DNA of 64,000 bases, taken from contig NZ_CAMFKM010000002.1 in assembly GCF_945957355.1 (NCBI RefSeq), positions 1 through 64,000 of the forward strand. The letters run 5' to 3'. Positions within the stretch are counted from its first letter, which is position 1, and each line of letters opens with the position of its first letter. The translations under genes and the position numbers were made by a program. Positions 52,947-62,215 of this stretch are shown piece after piece. A model generated the notes under the pieces. That model was not told the origin of the DNA. It worked only from the letters and a program-made list of their open reading frames with translations, and made no database searches. The stretch is from an uncultured Reyranella sp. (GTDB taxonomy: Bacteria > Pseudomonadota > Alphaproteobacteria > Reyranellales > Reyranellaceae).

Positions 52947-53564
52947 ATGAGCCTCGAAACCTGGTGGCTCTACGTCGGCGCCGTCGTGCTGATCTCCTGC
53001 ACGCCGGGACCGAACGTGCTCTACGTCACGACGCGCAGCATCCGCTACGGCTTGGGGCCTGCGTTCATCGGCGTGGCCGGCTGCCTGACCGCGCTCGTGC
53101 TGATGCTGATCGGGTCCGTGGCAGGGCTCAGCGCGGTGCTGCTGGCCCTGCCCGGCGCCTTCGACGTGCTCAAGATCGCGGGCGCGGCCTACCTCGTCTA
53201 TCTCGGCATCCAGGTCTGGCGCGAGCCGGTCGCGGAAGAGGCGCCACCGCCCGCGACCGGGACGTCGGGCGCGACGCTCTATCGCGACGGCTTCCTGGTC
53301 GGCATCAGCAATCCCAAGCTGCTGGTCTTCGCCGCTGCCTTCTTCCCGCAATTCATCGACCGATCGCGCACCGTCGGACCGCAGTTCGCGTTGATGGTCG
53401 CGACCTTCCTGGGCATCGAGCTGTTCTTCTACTCGCTCTACGCCCTCTCGGGACGCAAGCTCGCCGACCGGCTGATGCACGGGGCCTGGCGCCGCTGGCT
53501 CAATCGCGCGAGCGGCGCCGTCTTCATGGGCTTCGGCGTCGCCCTGCTGCGATTCAAGCCCTGA
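52947..53564 (+). CDS. LysE-family amino-acid exporter
   Basis: 205 residues with five to six membrane helices. SCTPGPNVLYVTTRSIRYG and the GFLVGISNPKLLVFAAAFFPQFI stretch are the LysE/RhtB signatures. Exports an amino acid or homoserine lactone; substrate unknown. 10 bp after maeB, so likely transcribed with it. Confidence 0.9.
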   Translation: MSLETWWLYVGAVVLISCTPGPNVLYVTTRSIRYGLGPAFIGVAGCLTALVLMLIGSVAGLSAVLLALPGAFDVLKIAGAAYLVYLGIQVWREPVAEEAPPPATGTSGATLYRDGFLVGISNPKLLVFAAAFFPQFIDRSRTVGPQFALMVATFLGIELFFYSLYALSGRKLADRLMHGAWRRWLNRASGAVFMGFGVALLRFKP

Positions 53565-53567
53565 AGC

Positions 53568-53978
53568 TCAGGCGACCTTCACCACCGTGAGCCGATGCTT
53601 GCGGCCGTCGCGGGCGGTCCAGGAGATCGACTGGCCGACCGCGAGGCCGATCAGCGCGGCGCCGACCGGCGTCATCACCGATAACTTGTGCGCGTCGCTG
53701 TCTTCGTCCGCAGGATAGACCAGCGTCTCGGTGAGTTCGTGCGGCTCGCCCTCGGTACCGGCATCGGAGCGGAAGGTCACGGTGGAGCCCATGCGCACGA
53801 CGTCTGCCGGCACCTTGTCCTCGCTCACCACTTTGGCACGCTCCATCTCGGACAGCAGCTCCTCCGCCACTTCCGGCAGCCGCTCCAGCGACGCGGTCGC
53901 CAGGTCGGTGAGGCGATCGCAGTCGGAGTCGCTGACGACGATGTTGGGGACGGAACGATTACGTGCAACGGCGGGCAT
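53568..53978 (-). CDS. rnk: Rnk-like GreA/GreB C-terminal domain protein
   Basis: 136 residues. A helical N-terminal part is followed by the FKBP-like Gre C-terminal domain: VRMGSTVTFRSD, LVYPADED and LSVMTPVGAALIGLAVGQSI. Rnk binds RNA polymerase via this domain and affects transcription and nucleoside diphosphate kinase levels. Short N-terminus versus GreA. Convergent with the LysE gene (3 bp). Confidence 0.88.
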   Translation of the reverse strand: MPAVARNRSVPNIVVSDSDCDRLTDLATASLERLPEVAEELLSEMERAKVVSEDKVPADVVRMGSTVTFRSDAGTEGEPHELTETLVYPADEDSDAHKLSVMTPVGAALIGLAVGQSISWTARDGRKHRLTVVKVA

Positions 53979-54172
53979 CGCGGATGCTCCTGCATTGATG
54001 AAGACGAATTGAAGAGGATCGGTGATCGCAAAAATGCGATCGTGCCCCGATACCGGGACACAGGGGCCGGCTCGGGGACTACGCTTCCGCGATCGGATGG
54101 TTCCGTCGCGGGACGCGTGAGAAGGGTCCGGAAAAGCTCATGGGAGGAGTTAAGCCCCTCCCGCGCCGGCGT

Positions 54173-55105
54173 TCAAGCCGCTTTGCGTGCACGCTTCGCG
54201 AGATAGACCTGCAGGTGGGCGTAGGCGAGTCGCAGGTTCGGCGTCGCGAGGCCGGCCTTCTTCGCGCGGGCGATCATGTCGCCCACGATATGGTCGGCTT
54301 CGACCATCCCGCCCTTCTCGAGATCGTGCAGCATCGAGGCGGTGAACTTCGAGCCCTTCACCGTCAGGAAGGAGCGGATGGTCTTCAGGCCCTTTTCCCC
54401 CGGATCGTGGCCGGCGGCGGCGGCCACCTGGCGGCTCTCCTCGACCGTCTCGAGCACGATCGCCAGGCCCTCGTCGGCTTCGAGCACATCGCCGGAGGAG
54501 CCGCGCATCAGGCAGCAGGTCGCGGCCAGGGTGCACAGCATGATCCACTTGTCCCAGAGATCCTGGACGATGTTGGCGTTCAACCCGCCGTCGATCCCCG
54601 ATGCCTTGATGGCGGCATCGAGATCGACCAGCGCCTTGCGCGCCGGCTTTCCATCGCGCTCGCCGAACGAGATCACCGCGAACGGGCTGGTATGCAGGAT
54701 GTGGCCCTGACCGTTCATGGCGACGCCGACCCGCGCGAGACCGCCCACCACCTTCTCGGCGCCGAACCGGGCATCGAGCGCCTCGAGATGGCGCATGCCG
54801 TTCAACAGCGGCACGATCGTGGTGTTGGGACCGACCGCCGGGGCGATGGCATCCATCGCCGAATCGAGATCGTAGGCCTTACAGGTCAGCAGGATGACGT
54901 CATACGGGCCCCCTTCGGCACCGTTCGTGACCGTCTTCACCTTCTGGGTGATGTCGCCCTTGGTGCTCTTGATCACCAGCCCGTCGCGTTGCAGCGCCTC
55001 GTTGCGACCAGCGCGCACGAGGAAAGTCACGTCGGCGCCGCTCTGGTGCAGGCGTCCGCCGACGAGTCCACCGATTGCACCGGCACCCAGGATCAGGATC
55101 TTCAT
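54173..55105 (-). CDS. Ketopantoate reductase family protein, copy 1
   Basis: 310 residues. The N-terminal NAD(P)-binding KILILGAGAIGGLVGGRL and LTCKAYDLDSAM; the catalytic Lys and Glu fall in CKAYD and the C-terminal helical domain (NIVQDLWDKWIMLCT). Family members reduce ketopantoate to pantoate, or are similar 2-hydroxyacid dehydrogenases. It lies 8 bp after a close paralog, a recent-looking tandem duplication. Confidence 0.82.
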   Translation of the reverse strand: MKILILGAGAIGGLVGGRLHQSGADVTFLVRAGRNEALQRDGLVIKSTKGDITQKVKTVTNGAEGGPYDVILLTCKAYDLDSAMDAIAPAVGPNTTIVPLLNGMRHLEALDARFGAEKVVGGLARVGVAMNGQGHILHTSPFAVISFGERDGKPARKALVDLDAAIKASGIDGGLNANIVQDLWDKWIMLCTLAATCCLMRGSSGDVLEADEGLAIVLETVEESRQVAAAAGHDPGEKGLKTIRSFLTVKGSKFTASMLHDLEKGGMVEADHIVGDMIARAKKAGLATPNLRLAYAHLQVYLAKRARKAA

Positions 55106-55113
55106 GTCGGCTC

Positions 55114-56046
55114 CTACTTCAGTCCGCCACGCGCACGGCGGGCTTCGTACGTCTGGAGATGCGCATAGGCGTACCGCAGGTTCGGTGCGGCGATGCCGTG
55201 CTTGCGGGCGCGGGCGAGCATGTCGCCGACGATCTGCTTGCCCTCGGCCGCGCCGCCCTTCTCCATGTCGCCCAGGATCGAGGCGACCGCCTTGGAGCCC
55301 TTGGCCGTCAGCATGCCCTTGAGGTTGGCCACGACCTTGTCGCTGGGCGGCTGGCCCTCGGCAACGGCGACCTTGCGGCTTTCCTCGAGCGTCTCGGCGA
55401 CGATCGCCGCGCCGTCCTCGCTCTCCATGATGTCGCCGATCGTGCCGCGCATCGAGGCGCACATGCCCGCGATCGTCGACAGCATGATCCACTTGTCCCA
55501 GAGATCCTGGTTGATGTTGTCGTTCAGGCCGCCGTCGATGCCGGCCTTCCTGCAGGCCGCGTCGAGCTCGACCAGCGACGGGCGGGCGGGCTTTCCATCG
55601 CGCTCGCCGAACGACACGCCCGAGGCGCCGCTGTGCAGGATCTCGCCGTTGGGACCCAGCATGCCGGAGATGCGGGCGAGGCCGCCGGCCACGCGCGCCG
55701 CGCCGAACTTCGAATCGAGGGCGGCGAAATGGGCATGGCCGTTCAGCATCGGCACGATGACCGTGTCCGGTCCGACCGCCGGCGCGATGGACTCCATCGC
55801 CGAGTCGAGGTCGTAGGCCTTGCAGGCCAGCACCACGACGTCATACGGCCCGCCCTCGCTGCCCTTGGTCACGACCTTCACCGGCACCACGGCGTCGCCC
55901 TTCGGGCTCTTCACCACGAGGCCTTCCTTCCGGACCTTCTCGGCGCGCTTCTCGCGCAGCAGGAAGGTGGTGTCGATGCCGGCCTGGGTGAGGCGCGCGC
56001 CCCAATAGCCACCGACCGCGCCGGCGCCGAGAATCAGGATCTTCAC
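55114..56046 (-). CDS. Ketopantoate reductase family protein, copy 2
   Basis: 310 residues, the same length as copy 1 and similar throughout (KILILGAGAVGGYWGARL, LACKAYDLDSAMESIAP, NINQDLWDKWIMLST). The start is GTG at 56046 with AGGAA upstream and overlaps the stop of the HAD gene (GTGA). The paralogs differ mainly in the substrate-facing C-terminal part, which hints at different substrates. Neither is next to pan genes. Confidence 0.82.
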   Translation of the reverse strand: MKILILGAGAVGGYWGARLTQAGIDTTFLLREKRAEKVRKEGLVVKSPKGDAVVPVKVVTKGSEGGPYDVVVLACKAYDLDSAMESIAPAVGPDTVIVPMLNGHAHFAALDSKFGAARVAGGLARISGMLGPNGEILHSGASGVSFGERDGKPARPSLVELDAACRKAGIDGGLNDNINQDLWDKWIMLSTIAGMCASMRGTIGDIMESEDGAAIVAETLEESRKVAVAEGQPPSDKVVANLKGMLTAKGSKAVASILGDMEKGGAAEGKQIVGDMLARARKHGIAAPNLRYAYAHLQTYEARRARGGLK

Positions 56047-56738
56047 GTCTTGAGGTTCCTTTCGGTCAGCCAGTCGTCGAGCCACGTGGCAAGGTCGTCG
56101 GTCTGGTGATGGATGTGGCTGAGGTCCGTGTCGACCGCGCGCTTCACGCTTTCGTCGGTGCGGATCCACACCGTGCGCATGCCGATGTCGGCGGCGGGCT
56201 TCAGGTTGACGGAGATGTCGTCGGCGAAGGCGGCGCGCGTCGGATCGACACCGTGCTTCTTCACCAGCGCGTCGTAGATCTGCGGATGCGGCTTGGGCCA
56301 GTACTCGCCTGCGGCGATGTCGAAGATCGCCTCGAAATGATGCGCCACGCCCAGCCGCTCCATCACGCGCTCGGCGTGCGGCACGTCGCCGGCGGTGAAG
56401 ATGATCTTGCGGCCGGGCAGCGCGCGCAGCGACGCTTCGAGCGCGGGATTGGCCTCGACCGGCGAATAGTCGATGTCGTGGACGTAGTCGAGATAGTGCG
56501 TGGGATCGACACCGTGCAGGGACATCATCCCGCGCATCGAGGTGCCGTGGTCGCGCCAGTACTGCTTCTGAACGACCCGCGCCTCTTCCGGCGTGACCTT
56601 CAGCCAGTCGGCGATGTAGCGCCCGATACGCACGTCGATCTGGGCGAACAGGTTGCAGCGCGCCGGATAGAGCGTGTTGTCGAGGTCGAACAGCCACACG
56701 TCCGGATCATGCGCGGGGGGATCGTATTTGCGAGCCAT
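56043..56738 (-). CDS. HAD-superfamily pyrimidine 5'-nucleotidase-like hydrolase
   Basis: 231 residues. Motif I WLFDLDNTLYP (nucleophile and acid Asp), motif II IIFTAGD, motif III Lys in WPKPHPQIYD and motif IV FADDISVNL are present. The NTLYP form and helical cap are typical of the SDT1/pyrimidine 5'-nucleotidase group. It is the first gene of a three-gene overlap-linked run with the two ketopantoate reductase paralogs. Confidence 0.85.
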   Translation of the reverse strand: MARKYDPPAHDPDVWLFDLDNTLYPARCNLFAQIDVRIGRYIADWLKVTPEEARVVQKQYWRDHGTSMRGMMSLHGVDPTHYLDYVHDIDYSPVEANPALEASLRALPGRKIIFTAGDVPHAERVMERLGVAHHFEAIFDIAAGEYWPKPHPQIYDALVKKHGVDPTRAAFADDISVNLKPAADIGMRTVWIRTDESVKRAVDTDLSHIHHQTDDLATWLDDWLTERNLKT

Positions 56739-56799
56739 GGGACACTTGGTTACCGGCCAGCCGTGCGCTTGTCGAGCCGGCGGCCTATAAGGACGGGCA

Positions 56800-57852
56800 A
56801 TGGATATCCTGTCGATCGCCCTTCTCGCCGCCGTCGTTCTGCTGGCGCTCATTCTCGTCGCGGTCCTGATGCGCCAGGGTGGCGGCAACCGCGAGGCCGA
56901 GCAGCGGATGCAGCAGCAGCTCGCGCTGGCGCTCAGCCAGCAGGCCGAGACCGTACAGCGGGTCGAGAAGTCGCTGCGCGAGCAGGAGCAGGCGCTGGCC
57001 AAGGTGGTCGTCGAGCGGCTGGACCGCACCGAGAAGGCCACGGGCCAGATCGTCACCGACCTGCGCGAGCGGCTGGCGCGCATCGACGAGGCGCAGAAGA
57101 AGATCGGCGAGCTCTCGACCCAGGTCGTGAGCCTGCAGGAGGTCCTGTCCAACAAGCAGGCCCGCGGCGCCTTCGGCGAGGTCCAGCTCAACGACCTGGT
57201 GCAGAGCGCCCTGCCGCCGTCGGCCTATGCCTTCCAGGAGACGCTCTCGACGGGCGTCCGCGCCGACTGCCTGCTCCGGCTGCCCAATCCGCCAGGCCCG
57301 ATCGCCATCGACGCCAAGTTCCCGCTGGAGAGCTACAGCCTCCTGCGGGCGGTCCCCGCGGGCGACGGTGCAGCGCTGCTGGCGGCGCAGCGCGCTTTCC
57401 AGCAGGCGATCCGCAAGCACATCGGAGACATCCGCGCCAAGTACATCGTGCCCGGCGAAACCGCCGAATCGGCGCTGATGTTCCTGCCTTCCGAAGCCGT
57501 CTATGCCGAGCTGCATGCCAACTTCACCGGCCTCGTGGAGGAATCCTACAAGGCGCGTGTGTGGATCGTGTCACCCACGACCATGATGGCGACCCTGAAC
57601 ACGGTGCGCGCCGTCCTGAAGGACGTGCGCATGCGCGAGCAGGCCGGCGAGATCCAGAAGACGGTCGGGCTGCTGCTGGGCGACGTGAAGCGGCTCGACG
57701 ACCGGGTCGACAATCTGAAGAAGCACTTCGCCCAGACCGAGAAGGACCTGCGCGAGATCGACACCTCGACCACGGCCATCAGCCGCCGCGGCGAACGCAT
57801 CCTCGCCGTCGACCTGGGCGAGGAGCCGACCGCGCTGCCGCCGAAGGTCTAG
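56800..57852 (+). CDS. rmuC: DNA recombination protein RmuC
   Basis: 350 residues. An N-terminal membrane helix (about 4-24), a coiled coil (about 30-110) and the RmuC nuclease-like domain (RGAFGEVQLNDLVQ, IDAKFPLESY, KYIVPGETAESALMFLPSEAVYAEL cut between strands). The PD-(D/E)xK-like residues fall in IDAKFPLE. RmuC limits inverted-repeat recombination. Divergent from the HAD gene. Confidence 0.92.
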   Translation: MDILSIALLAAVVLLALILVAVLMRQGGGNREAEQRMQQQLALALSQQAETVQRVEKSLREQEQALAKVVVERLDRTEKATGQIVTDLRERLARIDEAQKKIGELSTQVVSLQEVLSNKQARGAFGEVQLNDLVQSALPPSAYAFQETLSTGVRADCLLRLPNPPGPIAIDAKFPLESYSLLRAVPAGDGAALLAAQRAFQQAIRKHIGDIRAKYIVPGETAESALMFLPSEAVYAELHANFTGLVEESYKARVWIVSPTTMMATLNTVRAVLKDVRMREQAGEIQKTVGLLLGDVKRLDDRVDNLKKHFAQTEKDLREIDTSTTAISRRGERILAVDLGEEPTALPPKV

Positions 57853-57864
57853 CCACCGACGCGC

Positions 57865-57963
57865 AAAGGTCCCTCGCTACGCTCGGGATGACAACATTGT
57901 TGGATTTGGCGCAGTGCGCCGACCGTAAACAAGCTGTCATCCTGAGCGCAGCGAAGGACCTTT
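57865..57963. repeat. Imperfect inverted repeat, family B
   Basis: Two 29-bp arms (57865-57893 and 57935-57963) are inverted copies with three differences, containing AAAGGTCC and GGATGACA. This is a common dispersed repeat type in alphaproteobacteria. It sits between the convergent rmuC and htpX and may act as a bidirectional terminator. Confidence 0.85.
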
Positions 57964-57976
57964 AATCTTCGCTAGA

Positions 57977-58885
57977 TCAGCCCCACGGGCCACGACGGGG
58001 CGCCGACGAAGACTGGGCACGCGGCTGGGCGTAGGTCTGGCCGCCCATCGCCTCCAGGCGAGCGATGCGCTCCTCCATCGGCGGGTGGGTCGAGAACAGG
58101 CTCGACATGCCGCCGGCCAGGGCGAGCGGGTTGGCGATGTACATGTGGGCGGTCGCCGGATTGCGCTCGGCCGCCTCGTTGTGGATCTGCTGCGTGCCGG
58201 CATGCAGCTTGGCCAGCGCCGAGGCGAGCCACTGCGGCTGGCCGCAGATCTCCGCGCCCATGCGGTCGGCCTCGTATTCGCGGCCGCGGCTGATCGCCAT
58301 CTGCACCAGCATGGCGGCCATCGGCGCCAGGATCATCGCGGCGATGGCGACGATCGGATTGACCAGCGGCCGGCCTTCCGAGTCGCGGCCGCCGCCCATC
58401 AGGCCGCCGAAGCTCGCCAGCATACCGATCGCGCCCGACAGGGTGGCGGCCACGGTCATGATCAGCGTATCGCGGTGGCGGACATGGGCCAGCTCGTGCG
58501 CCATGACGCCGGCCACCTCCTCGCGGCTGAGATAGCGCAGCAGGCCGGTGGTCGCGGCCACGGCGGCATGTTCGGGATCGCGGCCGGTCGCGAAGGCGTT
58601 GGGCTGGTCCTCGTCGATCAGATAGACGCGCGGCATCGGCAGGCCGGCGCGCTGCACCAGCTCGTGGACGATGCCAAACAGCTCGGGCGCGTTCTGCGGC
58701 CCGACTTCCTGCGCATTGGCCATGCGCAGGACCATCTGGTCGCTGTTCCAGTAGGCGAAGAGGTTCATGCCCAGCGCGGCGACGAGGGCGATGACGAGGC
58801 CGGTCTGGCCTCCCAGCAGGTAGCCCGCCACGAGGACGAAGCCCGTCAGCGCGGCGAGCAGGAGGGCGGTCTTGAAGTAATTCAT
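57977..58885 (-). CDS. htpX: Membrane zinc metalloprotease HtpX
   Basis: 302 residues. Two N-terminal membrane helices (about 6-48), the zinc site [12 protein letters not shown] (His130, Glu131, His134), more helices (about 143-210) and the third ligand in [10 protein letters not shown]. The low-complexity tail ([12 protein letters not shown]) is normal. It degrades misfolded membrane proteins. The start has a purine-poor upstream region but matches the family. Confidence 0.95.
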   Translation of the reverse strand: MNYFKTALLLAALTGFVLVAGYLLGGQTGLVIALVAALGMNLFAYWNSDQMVLRMANAQEVGPQNAPELFGIVHELVQRAGLPMPRVYLIDEDQPNAFATGRDPEHAAVAATTGLLRYLSREEVAGVMAHELAHVRHRDTLIMTVAATLSGAIGMLASFGGLMGGGRDSEGRPLVNPIVAIAAMILAPMAAMLVQMAISRGREYEADRMGAEICGQPQWLASALAKLHAGTQQIHNEAAERNPATAHMYIANPLALAGGMSSLFSTHPPMEERIARLEAMGGQTYAQPRAQSSSAPRRGPWG

Positions 58886-58944
58886 GGCGGGTAAGTTGGT
58901 CTGCAAAAGTGGCGAATCAAGGTAGGGACAGGCATCATGCGGCC

Positions 58945-59112
58945 ATGACCGACACCAGCAAGCCCACCCCGCCGGAGCCGCCGAAGGCGGACCCGGCAAC
59001 TCCGCCCGCGCCTGAGAAGCCCAAGAAGGTCGAGGAGATCGGCGGCCCACCCGGCCCTGAGCCCACCCGCTACGGCGACTGGCAGTTCAACGGCAAGGTG
59101 ACCGACTTCTAG
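58945..59112 (+). CDS. DUF1674/SDHAF4-like succinate dehydrogenase assembly protein
   Basis: 55 residues, Pro/Lys-rich, ending in the family signature [20 protein letters not shown]. The mitochondrial homologue SDHAF4 helps flavinylated SdhA assemble. The sdh operon is not in the window. It is divergent from htpX (59 bp). Confidence 0.85.
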   Translation: MTDTSKPTPPEPPKADPATPPAPEKPKKVEEIGGPPGPEPTRYGDWQFNGKVTDF

Positions 59113-59178
59113 GCCCCCCCCGGCGGTGGCACGAAGACTGCCTCGCGATGCTCGACCCGACGAACTCCGAGTAGGCCC

Positions 59179-60510
59179 ATGACCAAAGCCGACATCTTCC
59201 ACCCCAGCTTCAAGGCGCAGCCCTGGTGGTGGGAGGCGTGGACGCCCAACAACGCGCTGAGCGTCGACCCGCCCGCGAAGACCGACGTGGTGATCGTGGG
59301 CGCCGGCTACGGCGGCCTGTCGACGGCCCTCGAGCTGAGGCGCAACGGCATCGACTGCGTGGTGCTGGAACGCGGCGTGTTCGGCATCGGCGCCTCGACC
59401 CGCAACGGCGGCATGCTCTCGGGCGGCACCAACATCGCCAAGGGACTGGGCGGCAAGAACCTGAAGGTCGAGGCCGAGTTCGAGGCCAACAAGGCGGCGT
59501 TCCTGGGCAGCGGCGCCGATTCGCTGCAGACCCTGATCGACATCATCCACCGCGAGAAGATCGATTGCGGCCTGATCACCAACGGCCGCTTCACCGGCGC
59601 CTGGACGCCGAAGCACTACGACGATCAGGCGCGCAAGGTCGAGATGTTCAACAAGTACGCCAATGTCGGCGCCGAGATGATCCCGCGCGAGCGGGTGCGC
59701 GAGATGATGGCGTCCGACTATTACTATGGCGGCATGTACGTCCGGAGCGGCGGCAACCTCCATCCGGCGCGCTACTACAAGGGCCTGCTCGAAGCCGCGC
59801 ACGGCCAGGGCGCGGTTCTCTGCGGCGAGGTCGAGGCTGAGCGCATCGAAAAGACCGGCAATGGCTGGCGCGTGCTGACGGCCAAGGGCCCGATCGCCTG
59901 CCGGGAAGTCGTGATCGCCACCAACGGCTATACCGGCGACCTGACGCCGAAGCTGAAGATGCGGGTCGTGCCAGTGGCGAGCCACATCATCGCCACCGAA
60001 GAGCTGCCGATGCCGGCGACGGATCTCATTCCAATGCAGCGCTCGATCGGCGACACCAAGCGCGTGCTGACCTATTACCGGCCCTCGCCCGATGCCCGAC
60101 ACATGATCTTTGGCGGTCGTGCCCGCTTCACCGCGGCGCCGCCGGAAGTGAGCGCGCCGATCCTGTACCAGTACATGATCGACCGCTTCCCGCAGCTGAA
60201 GGGCATTCGCATCACCCATGTCTGGACCGGCAACGTCGCCTTCGCGCTCGACTCGATGTCGCACATGGGCCAGGACGACGGCATGCACTATCTGCTGGCC
60301 TGCAACGGCAGCGGCGTCGCCATGATGACCTATCTCGGCACCCAGACCGCGAAGAAGATCGCCGGCGGCTCCAACGCCCCGGTCAATGCCTTCGACGGCC
60401 GCGAGTTCCCGGGGCACCCGCTCTACAACGGCGATCCCTCTCTCTATCTCCCGCTGATCGGCGCGCTGTATCGCACCCAGGACTGGCTCGACCGCAAGAT
60501 GGCCGGTTAG
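59179..60510 (+). CDS. FAD-dependent amine/amino-acid oxidoreductase (DAO family)
   Basis: 443 residues. The FAD-binding VVIVGAGYGGLSTALEL, the C-terminal THVWTGNVAFALDSMSHMG and NGSGVAMMTYLG are typical of the DAO family close to gamma-glutamylputrescine oxidase. WWWEAW at the start is typical of this branch. It oxidises a secondary amine or polyamine derivative; no partner confirms the substrate. A family A repeat follows the stop. Confidence 0.85.
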   Translation: MTKADIFHPSFKAQPWWWEAWTPNNALSVDPPAKTDVVIVGAGYGGLSTALELRRNGIDCVVLERGVFGIGASTRNGGMLSGGTNIAKGLGGKNLKVEAEFEANKAAFLGSGADSLQTLIDIIHREKIDCGLITNGRFTGAWTPKHYDDQARKVEMFNKYANVGAEMIPRERVREMMASDYYYGGMYVRSGGNLHPARYYKGLLEAAHGQGAVLCGEVEAERIEKTGNGWRVLTAKGPIACREVVIATNGYTGDLTPKLKMRVVPVASHIIATEELPMPATDLIPMQRSIGDTKRVLTYYRPSPDARHMIFGGRARFTAAPPEVSAPILYQYMIDRFPQLKGIRITHVWTGNVAFALDSMSHMGQDDGMHYLLACNGSGVAMMTYLGTQTAKKIAGGSNAPVNAFDGREFPGHPLYNGDPSLYLPLIGALYRTQDWLDRKMAG

Positions 60511-60519
60511 CGACTCATT

Positions 60520-60598
60520 GGAGCGCGCCACTCCAGTGGCGCTCATGCGCCGTCGCTGAGCAGGATATGAGCGCCACTGGAGTGGCGCGCTCCCATGA
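60520..60598. repeat. Palindromic intergenic repeat, family A copy 3
   Basis: Both 23-bp arms (60520-60542 and 60571-60593) are identical to copy 1. The loop is 28 bp instead of 15 and unrelated in sequence. It starts 10 bp after the oxidoreductase stop and ends 14 bp before the threonine dehydratase start, so it is between two genes of the same strand. Confidence 0.9.
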
Positions 60599-60611
60599 GA
60601 TTGAGTCCGAT

Positions 60612-61853
60612 ATGACCAGCCCTTCGTCAGACACCCTCCTCGTCTCCCTCGCCGATGTGCGCGCCGCCGCTTCGCGCATCGCGGGCGCCGTCGTCCATAC
60701 GCCCTGCCTGCGCAGCGAGACGCTGTCGCGCATCGCCCGGGCGGACGTCTGGGTGAAGTTCGAGAACCTGCAGTTCACCGCTTCCTTCAAGGAGCGCGGC
60801 GCGCTGAACACGCTGCTGCAGCTCACCGACGAGGAGCGGCGGCGCGGCGTCATCGCCATGTCGGCCGGCAACCACGCGCAGGGCGTCGCCTATCACGCGG
60901 GCCGTCTCGGCATCCCCGCGACCATCGTCATGCCGTCCTTCACGCCCAACACCAAGGTGAAGCACACGCGCGGGCACGGCGCCCGGGTCGTACTGATCGG
61001 CGACACGCTCGCGGAAGCGGCCGCCGAGGCCCATCGGCTGGCCGATGCCGAGAAGCTGGTGTTCGTGCATCCCTATGACGATCCGCGCATCATTGCCGGA
61101 CAGGGCACGATCGCGCTGGAGATGCTGGCCGACGCGCCGGACATCGACACGCTGGTCGTTCCGGTCGGCGGCGGCGGCATGCTGGCCGGCTGCGCCGTCG
61201 CCGCGCGCGGCCTCAAGCCCGGCATGACGGTGATCGGCGTCGAGACGGCGGGCTACTCGGCCATGCGCCAGCTGCTGGCCGGCGAGGCGGTGACGGTGGG
61301 CGGCGACACGATCGCCGAGGGCATCGCCGTGCGCGACATCGGCAAGGTGCCGCTCGCCATCGCGCGCGCCCTGGTCGACCGGGTGCTGACGGTCGACGAG
61401 GTGGCGATCGAGCGCGCCATCGCGCTGTTCCTCGAGGTCGAGAAGACCGTCGCCGAGGGCGCCGGCGCCGCAGGCCTCGCGGCCCTGCTCGCCCATCCCG
61501 ACGTCTTCGAGGGCCGCAAGGTCGGGCTGGTCCTGTGCGGCGGCAACATCGACACCCGCCTGCTGGCCTCGGTGCTGCTGCGCGGCCTGGTCCGCGACGG
61601 CCGCATCGTACGCCTGCGCCTGATGATCCCCGACCTCCCCGGCCAACTCGCCCGCGTCGCCGGCCTGATCGGCGGCGCCGGCGGCAACATCGTGGAAGTG
61701 CAGCACCAGCGCCTGTTCGGCAGCGTGGTCGCCAAATCCACCGAACTCGACGTGACGCTCGAAACCCGCGACCGCGACCATGCCCGCGAACTGGTCGCCG
61801 CGCTGCAGGCCGAGGGTTTCAAGGTCCGCGTCCTGGAGGGCGCGGACGCGTAG
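60612..61853 (+). CDS. ilvA: Threonine ammonia-lyase (threonine dehydratase) with ACT domain
   Basis: 413 residues. The PLP site ENLQFTASFKERGALN (Lys60), the SAGNHAQGVAYHA and VPVGGGGMLAGCA loops, and a C-terminal ACT domain (about 340-413, LRLMIPDLPGQLARVAGLIG). It deaminates threonine to 2-oxobutyrate; one ACT domain suggests the catabolic/TdcB-like form. ATG at 60612 is right after the repeat; longer frames are encoded by the repeat and were rejected. Confidence 0.92.
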   Translation: MTSPSSDTLLVSLADVRAAASRIAGAVVHTPCLRSETLSRIARADVWVKFENLQFTASFKERGALNTLLQLTDEERRRGVIAMSAGNHAQGVAYHAGRLGIPATIVMPSFTPNTKVKHTRGHGARVVLIGDTLAEAAAEAHRLADAEKLVFVHPYDDPRIIAGQGTIALEMLADAPDIDTLVVPVGGGGMLAGCAVAARGLKPGMTVIGVETAGYSAMRQLLAGEAVTVGGDTIAEGIAVRDIGKVPLAIARALVDRVLTVDEVAIERAIALFLEVEKTVAEGAGAAGLAALLAHPDVFEGRKVGLVLCGGNIDTRLLASVLLRGLVRDGRIVRLRLMIPDLPGQLARVAGLIGGAGGNIVEVQHQRLFGSVVAKSTELDVTLETRDRDHARELVAALQAEGFKVRVLEGADA

Positions 61854-61855
61854 CG

Positions 61856-62152
61856 TTATTTCGGCGCCAGGACGACCGCGCCCGCCACGGCATCCGTGAC
61901 CCCGAGACCGTTGCCGAGGTCTTCGAGCGTATCGCGGAAGGAATTGAGGGTCGCGATCATGGCGGGCCGCGCGGCGATGCACGCCTCCATGTCCGGCCAC
62001 TCGGCGATCAGGCAGTAGGACCGGTCGCCGGTCTTGATGATGTTTGCCTGCACCAGGCCCGGCCAGGCGTGGGCGATGCCGTTATGGGCGTCCAGGAACT
62101 CCTGGTCGCGACCGGGCCTTACACGGAAACGTACCGTATTGAACGCAGCCAT
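61856..62152 (-). CDS. Antibiotic-biosynthesis-monooxygenase-like (ABM fold) protein
   Basis: 98 residues with the ferredoxin-like ABM pattern: FNTVRFRVRPGRDQEFLDAHN start, central YCLIAEWPDMEAC and a C-terminal helix. Function unknown; could be a small monooxygenase or a haem-binding relative. The stop is 3 bp from the convergent threonine dehydratase. Confidence 0.65.
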   Translation of the reverse strand: MAAFNTVRFRVRPGRDQEFLDAHNGIAHAWPGLVQANIIKTGDRSYCLIAEWPDMEACIAARPAMIATLNSFRDTLEDLGNGLGVTDAVAGAVVLAPK

Positions 62153-62215
62153 TGCCCCCTCCCCGTAGTGGCTGGAACGATACGCACCCCCTATGCGATT
62201 GCGCAATATCTGCGA

